Part shown: positions 1 to 5,192 of the stretch, one piece after another
Layout: every line of letters starts with the position of its first letter
How positions within the stretch are numbered: position 1 is the first letter of the stretch
Assembly (NCBI GenBank): GCA_947457025.1
Contig: CANGUI010000086.1
Span: forward strand, 1 to 7,373
Length of the DNA: 7,373 nt
Origin: Flammeovirgaceae bacterium
GTDB taxonomy: Bacteria; Bacteroidota; Bacteroidia; Cytophagales; Cyclobacteriaceae
Direction of reading: 5' to 3'
The notes under the pieces: generated by a model
Told to the model about the DNA's origin: nothing
Seen by the model: the letters and a program-made list of their open reading frames with translations, nothing else
Databases searched by the model: none
Position numbers and translations under genes: made by a program

Positions 1-1
1 G

Positions 2-1429
2 AATGGTCGGAAGAAGAATGGACAGATTTTTCCGGTCGAGATCAGCCTGGGCTACTATGACTGGAATGGCGAACGACTGGCGATGGCGTTTGTCATAGAT
101 ATCTCTTCCTGGAAAAAGGTGCAGGCGGAAATGTTTGCCGGCAGGCAAAAGCTCGATGAGGAGTCTGACGCGCTGAAGGAATTGAATGATGCCAACAATC
201 GGCTGTGGCGAATTGAAAATCTAAACGAAGGTTTGGCGGAAGTACTGAGGTCTTCTCTTCACATGATGGGGGCAGCGAAAGGAAACATCCAGTTTTTCGA
301 TGAAGGCGCTCAGGTGTTACGCATAGCTGCACACCTTGGTTTCGATTTTCGCTTTTTGCATTTTTTTGAAGAGGTGAGTACGGTCGATGATTCGGCATGT
401 GCCCGTGCCTGGAAGGAAAAGACCCAGGTTTTTATTCAGGATACAGAGTATGAGTGGTTTGGTGCGATGCGCGAAGTTGCGCGGGCCGGCGGATTTCGCT
501 CTGTTTTGTCTACGCCCATTTTTAATCAAGACGGATCAATCATGGGTGTGATTTCCACCCATTTCACCGAGTGTTTCGTGCCGGATGAGCTGGCTTTTGA
601 GCGAATGCAACTCTATGCCCGGAGTGTTCAGGGTTTCATCGAACGGGTGCGGAATTACGAAGTGATTAAGCGATACAATCGGGAGCTGGAAGAGCGGGTG
701 AGCGACCGTACACATGAGCTCCTCGTTTCGCTGGAACGCGAAAGACATCTCAACGAGTTAAAATCACGATTTGTATCAATGGCGTCTCACGAATTTCGTA
801 CCCCACTTACCGTTATCCTTTCGAGTGTCTCCTTACTTGAGGTGTACCATCCGGGCGGAGACGAAGCGTTCAGAAAGCACCTGAACAAGATTAAGACAGC
901 CGTACATAACCTTACGTCGATACTGGGTGATTTTCTGTCGCTCGATAAACTCGAGCAGAATAAAGTTGAGCTCGAATTGGAGGATATTGATGTTACGGAG
1001 TTCGTGAAGGAAATCCTGGACGAGACTATGGTTGTACAAAAGCGTGGGCAACAGGTGCAGGCCACCCATATCGGTGATGCGGTGATTCGCTCCGATCGTA
1101 AGAAGCTTCGGTATACGTTCAGTAATCTGCTGTCGAACGCTATAAAATATTCGCCCGAAGGTGCATCCGTTTTACTTCGCACATCGGTGAGCGATAATCG
1201 GTTTTCGATTACCGTACAGGATTTTGGCATCGGAATTCCGGACGAAGATCAGCCCCATCTTTTCGACAAGTTTTTCCGCGGAAAAAATGCGTCTGCCATA
1301 CAGGGAACAGGGCTGGGGCTCACCATCATCAAACGCTATGTTGATCTCCTCGGCGGTCAGATTTCATTTACCAGCAGCACGAAACAAGGCACAACATTTA
1401 TCATTCAACTTCCGCTTGCCCGTTCCTGA
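2..1429 (+). CDS. Sensor histidine kinase, PAS-GAF-HisKA-HATPase_c (5' end outside window)
   Basis: This is the C-terminal part of a cytoplasmic-type hybrid-free sensor kinase. The frame is open from base 2, and the 27 codons before the first ATG (position 83) read as the end of a PAS domain (NGQIFPVEISLGYYDWNG), so the ATG at 83 is internal and the true start lies upstream. Numbering from that Met, residues about 45-190 look like a GAF domain, followed by a coiled-coil linker (about 195-225). The H-box SHEFRTPL carries the phospho-accepting His236. The ATP-binding domain has the N-box around Asn348/Asn352, G1 DFGIG from Asp380, an F-box (FFRG) and G2 GTGLGL from Gly408. All catalytic motifs are intact and no transmembrane segment is seen in the visible part. 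The signal sensed cannot be told. The receiver gene 71 bases downstream on the same strand is its likely partner. Kinase assignment is certain; substrate and ligand are not. Confidence 0.95.
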   Translation, partial: NGRKKNGQIFPVEISLGYYDWNGERLAMAFVIDISSWKKVQAEMFAGRQKLDEESDALKELNDANNRLWRIENLNEGLAEVLRSSLHMMGAAKGNIQFFDEGAQVLRIAAHLGFDFRFLHFFEEVSTVDDSACARAWKEKTQVFIQDTEYEWFGAMREVARAGGFRSVLSTPIFNQDGSIMGVISTHFTECFVPDELAFERMQLYARSVQGFIERVRNYEVIKRYNRELEERVSDRTHELLVSLERERHLNELKSRFVSMASHEFRTPLTVILSSVSLLEVYHPGGDEAFRKHLNKIKTAVHNLTSILGDFLSLDKLEQNKVELELEDIDVTEFVKEILDETMVVQKRGQQVQATHIGDAVIRSDRKKLRYTFSNLLSNAIKYSPEGASVLLRTSVSDNRFSITVQDFGIGIPDEDQPHLFDKFFRGKNASAIQGTGLGLTIIKRYVDLLGGQISFTSSTKQGTTFIIQLPLARS

Positions 1430-1470
1430 AATGATAACCAGGCGCATAACGTTGTTTTTGAGAACCCTGC

Positions 1471-1482
1471 ATCGCGCGCGAT
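1471..1482. repeat. 12-bp perfect palindrome in kinase-receiver gap
   Basis: ATCGCGCGCGAT is a perfect palindrome without a loop. It ends 18 bases before the start codon of the receiver gene, in the 71-base gap after the kinase stop. No T-tract follows, so it is not an obvious terminator. It could be a protein-binding site or chance. Confidence 0.35.
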
Positions 1483-1500
1483 CCTCTCCAAAAAAATCAG

Positions 1501-1887
1501 ATGAAAACAATCTTACTTGTTGAAGACAACTCGGATATTCTTGAGAATACGGCGGAACTGCTGGAAATCGTGGGGTACCGTGTCCATACGGCAAAGAATG
1601 GCTTGGAGGGTATTGCGGAGGCAAAGCGAATCCGGCCCGACCTCATTTTGTGCGATATTGTCATGCCGGAAGCAGATGGCTACGAGGTGCTTCGGCAGTT
1701 AAAAGGAAATCGGGATACCAGCGATATACCACTGGTGTTTATCTCAGCCTCCGTTGAGCAAAAGGACGTGGACGCTGCGATGGGCCGGGGTGCCAGTGGC
1801 TACCTGAGGAAGCCATTTGAAACAACCGAATTGCTCAAGCTCGTTGAAACGATCATGGGGTTGTATCGGAGGGATTCAGGTTCCTAA
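1501..1887 (+). CDS. Stand-alone CheY-like response regulator receiver
   Basis: A 128-residue protein made of one receiver domain and no output domain. The phosphorylation site is Asp52 (in LILCDIVMP), with the acidic Mg-binding pair Glu8/Asp9, the switch Ser82 and Tyr101, and the conserved Lys104 before Pro105. Length and motif order match single-domain receivers of the CheY/Spo0F type, which act by protein-protein contact or as phosphorelay intermediates. The ATG at 1501 starts directly at the first beta strand (MKTILLVEDN); no Shine-Dalgarno is visible, as is usual in Bacteroidota. It lies 71 bases after the kinase stop on the same strand, so co-transcription and phosphorylation by that kinase are likely. 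By hand alignment its receiver is about 40% identical to the receiver of the REC-Crp protein encoded at 3049-4095, so the two could share a kinase (inference). Confidence 0.93.
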   Translation: MKTILLVEDNSDILENTAELLEIVGYRVHTAKNGLEGIAEAKRIRPDLILCDIVMPEADGYEVLRQLKGNRDTSDIPLVFISASVEQKDVDAAMGRGASGYLRKPFETTELLKLVETIMGLYRRDSGS

Positions 1888-2199
1888 AGACTTATGGTTT
1901 TTCCGGTCTGGTGTGTCTTTTGCTTTTTCTCTCGCGGATATAAATCTGACAAAAACCAGCAGATTGCGTATTGTCGCGTACCGATATGGCGGATTGCATC
2001 AGTAGTTATCTTAGATACTGCCTTTGAATAGAGTGGTAAAATTGTTTTGTATGCGAGGGGAATATGTAACTTTTTCCAATTGTAAATCTGGTCGAACAAG
2101 CAGCACGGTTGGTAAGTTATGTCGAAAACAATTTCTGAAGGGAATCGCGCTGATAGCTTCTGGTCAGCTTTGTTCAGGCTCATTTTTTAGACCTGGTTT

Positions 2200-2215
2200 C
2201 TACTTCGGGAAGTAG
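2200..2215. repeat. Short hairpin CTACTT-CGGG-AAGTAG
   Basis: A perfect 6-bp stem with a 4-base loop (7 bp if the loop is two bases) in the middle of the non-coding gap. Neither strand has a T-tract after it, so it does not look like an intrinsic terminator. Its role is unknown. Confidence 0.35.
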
Positions 2216-2323
2216 CCGGCGGGTTGTTTATGCGGTGTGGCTTGGTTTTATTGTAGGTTGTCCTGTCTCGGATGACGCAATGAAACACCGGATTCACGCC
2301 GCTGGAGGCTGTCACGCGGTTTG

Positions 2324-2339
2324 GATGATTTTTGTCATT
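2324..2339. promoter_or_regulatory. Candidate Crp-family operator GATGA-N6-TCATT
   Basis: The two half-sites ATGA and TCAT face each other across six bases (TTTTTG), the same geometry as the Crp consensus TGTGA-N6-TCACA. A second copy with the same half-sites and spacing lies at 4172-4187. The centre (about 2331.5) is some 40 bases upstream of the start point expected from the -7 box at 2361-2368, which is where class II Crp-type activators bind, overlapping the -33 region. The likely ligand is the REC-Crp protein encoded at 3049-4095; binding is inferred, not shown. Confidence 0.45.
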
Positions 2340-2368
2340 GCTATCAGAGCTTTTTCCTGTTAGGTTTG
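2338..2368 (+). promoter_or_regulatory. Candidate Bacteroidota promoter, TTG-N20-TAGGTTTG
   Basis: TAGGTTTG (2361-2368) matches the Bacteroidota -7 consensus TAnnTTTG at every defined base. TTG (2338-2340) lies 20 bases upstream, within the usual -33 spacing. Transcription would begin near 2372, giving a leader of about 55 bases before the ATG at 2427. Both boxes are partly embedded in an inverted repeat, and the -33 region overlaps the Crp-like palindrome. Confidence 0.5.
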
Positions 2369-2375
2369 ATAGCAA
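2338..2375. repeat. 9-bp perfect inverted repeat spanning the promoter
   Basis: TTGCTATCA (2338-2346) and TGATAGCAA (2367-2375) are exact inverted copies. The pairing extends inward by one G-T and one A-T pair, leaving a 16-base loop. The left arm contains the putative -33 TTG and the right arm overlaps the end of the -7 box. It may be an operator for a dimeric repressor, or an RNA hairpin if transcription enters from upstream. No T-tract follows on either strand, which argues against a terminator. Confidence 0.5.
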
Positions 2376-2377
2376 GA

Positions 2378-2398
2378 GGGGAGGTGTAGGAACTTCCC
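2378..2398 (+). promoter_or_regulatory. Possible leader hairpin before helical-protein gene
   Basis: GGGGAG (2378-2383) can pair with CTTCCC (2393-2398), including one G-U pair, across a 9-base loop. It would sit at the very 5' end of the message predicted from the promoter at 2338-2368. The purine-rich run is too far from the ATG at 2427 to be a ribosome-binding site. Weak evidence. Confidence 0.2.
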
Positions 2399-2426
2399 AT
2401 TTGATTAAATTTTTAAACATTGCCAT

Positions 2427-3032
2427 ATGGAAAAGACACAAAAAATGAACCGGAAGCCTGTGTTGCTGGAAGTAGCTGATAAACTAACACAGGCTCAACA
2501 GGATATTGACGAATTGACGCTTCACCTGGCGCTGGGGGTTGCAGAGGTTCAGGACAAATTTGACGAGTTAAAGCGTAACCTGAAAATCAGATTGGCTGAG
2601 TTGAAAGCAGCATTTCACCTCGTAGCTTCAGAGGATCGGTTGCGGGCGAAGATTGAGGCTCTTGAGCATTTGATGAAAACAGCACCCGTGAAGGATGCTG
2701 TCTCTTTTGAGGATCAAAAGCGGCAGATACTGGAGTCTATCGCTGCCATTGAAGCGGAGGTCTTGAAAAAATTCAAGTCGCTCCCGGCTGCCCACGAGTT
2801 TGTACATGAGGTGGAAAAACTTAAGCTGAAACTGGAAATCCTGACGTTGAAGATTGGACTGAAGAAATTTGAGATCAAGGAAAGCGTATCGCAACACTTT
2901 AGTGAAGCGCGCAAGAAAGTGGATACATTGATTTCACGAGCGGCAAAGCGTGTCCGCCGCGGACGTACCGGTTTTACGGATGAAATCAAGGATGCGTACA
3001 AGCATGTGCGGAAAGCGCTGGTAACGCATTGA
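2427..3032 (+). CDS. Hypothetical charged all-helical (coiled-coil) protein
   Basis: A 201-residue protein I do not recognise. It has no signal peptide, membrane segment or Cys cluster. Nearly the whole chain reads as amphipathic helix rich in Lys, Glu, Leu and Ala, with only short breaks near residues 86-92 and 118-122. Two segments resemble each other, about 26-60 (DIDELTLHLAL...KFDELK) and 128-163 (EVEKLKLKLEI...KFEIKE), suggesting an internal duplication. The C-terminus is strongly basic (KRVRRGR at about 174-180). The ATG at 2427 is preceded by an AT-rich leader; a second in-frame ATG at 2445 would remove six residues. The gene has its own promoter candidate with a Crp-like site, and converges on the REC-Crp gene with 16 bases between stops. 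It could be a structural or scaffold protein or bind nucleic acid through its basic tail; none of this is shown. That the frame is real is likely; function is unknown. Confidence 0.82.
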   Translation: MEKTQKMNRKPVLLEVADKLTQAQQDIDELTLHLALGVAEVQDKFDELKRNLKIRLAELKAAFHLVASEDRLRAKIEALEHLMKTAPVKDAVSFEDQKRQILESIAAIEAEVLKKFKSLPAAHEFVHEVEKLKLKLEILTLKIGLKKFEIKESVSQHFSEARKKVDTLISRAAKRVRRGRTGFTDEIKDAYKHVRKALVTH

Positions 3033-3048
3033 TCTGGCAGGCCTGTCG

Positions 3049-4095
3049 CTACTGTCGTGCGATTTTCTCCAGTTTGGAAGAATCCAGCAGCCGGATTTCA
3101 TGATGTTCAAGTTCCAGTAAGCCCTCTTCTTTGAAGTCAGCTAACATGCGATTCAGGGATTCGGTTGCTGTTCCGACAATGCTGGAGATGTCTTTTCGGG
3201 ATATGGTGATCAGGTTGTTGGCCGAAGTGGTGGTGTCTGCCTGTAGTTTAAGTAATGTACCCGCCACCCGCTGTCGGACAGATTGATATGCGAGGTGGAG
3301 CAGGCGGTTTTCCGCCTCCACCAGGTTCGTGCTCAGCAACTGAATAAACTTACGCGCCATTTCTCGATTGGAAAAGATCATCGTCAGGAAATCCTGTTTG
3401 GGGATCATCACGATGGCTGCATCTTCCGCCACCACAGCTGTTTCGTGGCTTGGTTTGTTTTCCACCAGAGCGGCGTAGCCGAGAAAATCGCCTTTACCGT
3501 GAAATCCGGTGATTAGTTCCTTGCCGTCTGGGCTGCTCTTATAGGTTTTAATTTTTCCGTCCTGAATCAGATAGAGGTCATTCAGCGGCTGGCCTTCCAA
3601 AAAAAGAAACTCCCGCTTCCGGGCTTTCCGGCTGTGGCCTTTCTCAGAGATTTTTTGAAGGTCTCCGCGTTCTTTCGCTTCTCCGAGAAACGTGTGGGCG
3701 TCATCGAGCCGGTTTTCGCGAGTACGTACGCTCTTCTTAAGGCGTAAGTCGACTACACGCAGCAAGTCCACGCTGTCGAATGGTTTGGTAAGGTAGTCAT
3801 CGGCTCCGAGATTCATGCCCGTGCGGAGGTCTTCGCGATTTGATTTTGCCGTCAGGAAGATGAAGGGAATATCCGCAGTTTCCGGGCGCTGGTTGAGTAG
3901 ATGCCGTACTCCATAGCCATCCAGTTCCGGCATCATCACATCGCAGATGATCAGGTCGGGATGACGCTCCTGGATGGTTTCCATTCCGATTTTACCGTTG
4001 GCAGCGATTATCACGTCGTATCCTGCAAGTCGCAGGATATCGGCAATGTTATCGGCTACATCAAAATTGTCTTCGATCACCAAAACGGTATTCAT
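3049..4095 (-). CDS. Response regulator fused to Crp/Fnr-type regulator (REC-cNMP-HTH)
   Basis: A 348-residue transcription factor in three parts. Residues 1-120 are a receiver domain with Glu8/Asp9, phospho-acceptor Asp52, Thr82, Tyr101 and Lys104. Residues about 145-255 are a cyclic-nucleotide-binding-type beta roll (FLFLEGQPLNDLYLIQDGKI), followed by the long dimerisation helix. Residues about 270-345 are a Crp-type winged helix-turn-helix, with the recognition helix near TATESLNRML (309-318). Glu312 and Arg316 match the base-reading Glu and Arg shared by Crp and FNR, while the Crp Arg is replaced by Thr311. The phosphate-binding cassette lacks the Arg-Ser-Ala of cAMP-binding Crp (HETA at 217-220 instead), and there is no FNR Cys cluster. 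Control by phosphorylation rather than by cAMP or oxygen is therefore plausible (inference). It is divergent from the stress-protein gene, with a palindrome of Crp geometry between them. No adjacent kinase is on its strand; the kinase ending at 1429 is the nearest candidate. Confidence 0.93.
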   Translation of the reverse strand: MNTVLVIEDNFDVADNIADILRLAGYDVIIAANGKIGMETIQERHPDLIICDVMMPELDGYGVRHLLNQRPETADIPFIFLTAKSNREDLRTGMNLGADDYLTKPFDSVDLLRVVDLRLKKSVRTRENRLDDAHTFLGEAKERGDLQKISEKGHSRKARKREFLFLEGQPLNDLYLIQDGKIKTYKSSPDGKELITGFHGKGDFLGYAALVENKPSHETAVVAEDAAIVMIPKQDFLTMIFSNREMARKFIQLLSTNLVEAENRLLHLAYQSVRQRVAGTLLKLQADTTTSANNLITISRKDISSIVGTATESLNRMLADFKEEGLLELEHHEIRLLDSSKLEKIARQ

Positions 4096-4171
4096 GGTTT
4101 ACTTCATTTATCGTGGAACTGATGTCAAGAGAGAAATAGTTATAAAAGTACTACGCCCGAGGTTTTTCGAT

Positions 4172-4187
4172 AATGACAACGATCATT
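4172..4187. promoter_or_regulatory. Candidate Crp-family operator AATGA-N6-TCATT
   Basis: A perfect inverted repeat with five-base arms and a six-base centre (CAACGA), matching the spacing of Crp-type operators. It lies about 77 bases from the REC-Crp start codon and about 92 bases from the stress-protein start codon, so it could serve both autoregulation and control of the stress gene. Its core, ATGA-N6-TCAT, recurs at 2325-2338 and I found it nowhere else in the window. Confidence 0.5.
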
Positions 4188-4254
4188 CCCCGAGCCGACA
4201 AAAGTCAGCTGCCCGCCAGGTAGACTGTCATACCGTATTCGGGGGCAGAAGGTG

Positions 4255-4262
4255 TAGTTTCG
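4255..4262 (+). promoter_or_regulatory. Weak -7 box candidate TAGTTTCG before stress-protein gene
   Basis: It matches five of the six defined bases of TAnnTTTG. No TTG stands at the expected distance upstream, so an activator would be needed. The leader would be only about 10 bases. A similar TACTTTCG lies in front of the small gene at 5193. Confidence 0.2.
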
Positions 4263-4278
4263 GTCCAAATTCACGCTT

Positions 4279-5109
4279 ATGAAAAAGATACTCGTTCCCA
4301 GCGATTTTTCCAGGCCGGCCCTGGAGGCGTTTCGTTTTGCAATTGAACTGGCAAAATTGGGCAAAGGTTCGGTAACGGTAGTTCATGCCATTGATTTGCC
4401 TCCGATGATATATGGTGGCGCGGCTGATTCTCCGACCTATATCTATGATCCGCGCTTGCGGGCGGAGTTAAAGGAGCGCGCGGAACGGAACTTCACCCGG
4501 ATGAATGCACGATACGGGCGCGGTGCCAAAGTCCGGTTCATGGTTCGCGAGGGATCGGTCTTCACTGTTGTCCGCAGCGTGGCCACAGCCGGTCGCTTCG
4601 ATCTGGTGGTGGCAGGAACGCACGGAAGTGCGGGCCTCGAAGAATTTCTGGTCGGATCGAACACTGAAAAAATTGTTCGGTTTTCTCCGGTTCCTGTATT
4701 GGCCATACGAAAGGCGCTACCGGTGAGGTCAATTAAAAATATTGTGGTGCCGGTGTCGCTCGAGCGCGGCCAGGAGACCTTCATCAAGAAGTTGAAAGTG
4801 ATACAGCAATTTTTCCGGGCACGCCTACATCTGCTGTATTTGAACACACCGCTGAATTTTGTGCATGACCATGAGTTGCGCGATTTCGCCAGGCACCACC
4901 GGCTTTCCCGCTACACGTTGAATATCCGGCACCACCGGTACGAACCGGATGGCATCGTTGACTTTGTCCGGGAGATAAAGGCTCAGATGCTGGCCATGCC
5001 AACGCATGCCCGGAAAGGACTTGCCCACCTTTTGTACGGCAGCGTTACTGAAAAAGTAGTCAACCGCATGACCTGTCCGGTTTGGACATACTCGCTTGGC
5101 AAGAAATGA
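4279..5109 (+). CDS. Tandem universal stress protein (UspA family), second domain degenerate
   Basis: A 276-residue cytoplasmic protein with two Usp domains in tandem, a common form in Bacteroidota. Domain 1 (about 1-145) begins KKILVPSDFS with the nucleotide-contacting Asp9 and carries the full ATP-binding motif G-2x-G-9x-G-S (Gly113, Gly116, Gly126-Ser127). Domain 2 (about 153-271) keeps the fold signature (NIVVPVS, and GSVTEKVV near 254-261). However, Asp is replaced by Ser160, and both glycines of the motif are replaced by Pro241 and Ala244, so it probably does not bind ATP. The ATG at 4279 starts right at the first strand; no Shine-Dalgarno is visible. Usp proteins support survival under starvation, redox or envelope stress, but the exact role here is unknown. 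It is divergent from the REC-Crp regulator and may be its target through the palindrome at 4172-4187 (inference). Confidence 0.92.
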   Translation: MKKILVPSDFSRPALEAFRFAIELAKLGKGSVTVVHAIDLPPMIYGGAADSPTYIYDPRLRAELKERAERNFTRMNARYGRGAKVRFMVREGSVFTVVRSVATAGRFDLVVAGTHGSAGLEEFLVGSNTEKIVRFSPVPVLAIRKALPVRSIKNIVVPVSLERGQETFIKKLKVIQQFFRARLHLLYLNTPLNFVHDHELRDFARHHRLSRYTLNIRHHRYEPDGIVDFVREIKAQMLAMPTHARKGLAHLLYGSVTEKVVNRMTCPVWTYSLGKK

Positions 5110-5119
5110 CCAGGCTCCG

Positions 5120-5154
5120 CCCGCCAGCATCGGGTGGGGCTGTCATCAGGCGGG
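5120..5154. repeat. GC-rich inverted repeat after stress-protein gene
   Basis: CCCGCC (5120-5125) and GGCGGG (5149-5154) can pair across 23 bases, which hold a smaller CAGC/GCTG stem. It starts 11 bases after the stress-protein stop and is followed by TTGGTTTG rather than a clean T-run. It may help end that transcript, but is a poor intrinsic terminator by sequence. Confidence 0.3.
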
Positions 5155-5186
5155 TTGGTTTGCGGTTCCCTTTTTGCCTACTTTCG
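5155..5186 (+). promoter_or_regulatory. Weak promoter candidate TTG-N21-TACTTTCG
   Basis: TTG at 5155-5157 and TACTTTCG at 5179-5186 resemble the Bacteroidota -33/-7 pair, with one mismatch in the -7 box. Transcription would begin near 5190-5193. That suits a start codon at 5211 better than the ATG at 5193, which would be nearly leaderless. Low certainty. Confidence 0.22.
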
Positions 5187-5192
5187 GGAACT

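Larger units (their letters stand above)
1888..2426. other. Non-coding gap of about 540 bases
   Basis: No reading frame here looks like a protein: the short frames on both strands have no recognisable domain, unusual composition and no plausible start context. The stretch appears more AT-rich than the flanking genes. I see no tRNA or rRNA. The left two thirds hold only a short hairpin (2200-2215). The right end (2324-2398) is dense in signals: a Crp-like palindrome, a promoter candidate, a 9-bp inverted repeat and a possible leader hairpin, all described separately. A small RNA cannot be excluded by eye. Confidence 0.6.
4096..4278. promoter_or_regulatory. Divergent control region between REC-Crp and stress-protein genes
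   Basis: These 183 bases must carry the start signals for two genes reading away from each other. Near the middle is the palindrome AATGA-N6-TCATT (4172-4187), flanked by direct CCCGAG repeats at 4156-4161 and 4188-4193, 32 bases apart, about three helical turns. On the minus strand TACTTTTA (7 of 8 to itself outside the variable bases, last base off) lies about 50 bases before the regulator start, without a well-spaced TTG. Promoter positions are uncertain. Confidence 0.5.

Noticed and set aside
787..1230. Long minus-strand frame inside the kinase gene
   Set aside because: It is the antisense shadow of the kinase catalytic domain, whose motifs are all intact on the plus strand.
1886..1921. 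AAAGAC ... GTCTTT with following T-rich DNA as terminator of the receiver gene
   Set aside because: Only six mostly A-T pairs around a 23-base loop, overlapping the stop codon; too weak to call.
1884..2183. Minus-strand 99-codon frame in the non-coding gap
   Set aside because: It runs into the end of the receiver gene, has no recognisable motif and a Cys/Trp/Ile-rich composition unlike the real genes, and lacks any promoter candidate.
2024..2215. Plus-strand 63-codon frame in the gap
   Set aside because: No domain, no start context, and unusual composition; it ends inside the 2200-2215 hairpin.
3033..3048. Bidirectional terminator in the 16-base convergent gap
   Set aside because: Only the 8-bp palindrome CAGGCCTG (3038-3045) without a loop or T-tract is present.
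4093..4108. Third copy of the operator, CATGG-N6-TCATT
   Set aside because: One half-site base is wrong and it overlaps the regulator's start codon, whose ATG on the other strand accounts for part of the match.
4111..4122. TGATGTCA-like half dyad as FNR site
   Set aside because: Only three bases per arm are symmetric and the spacing fits neither FNR nor Crp.
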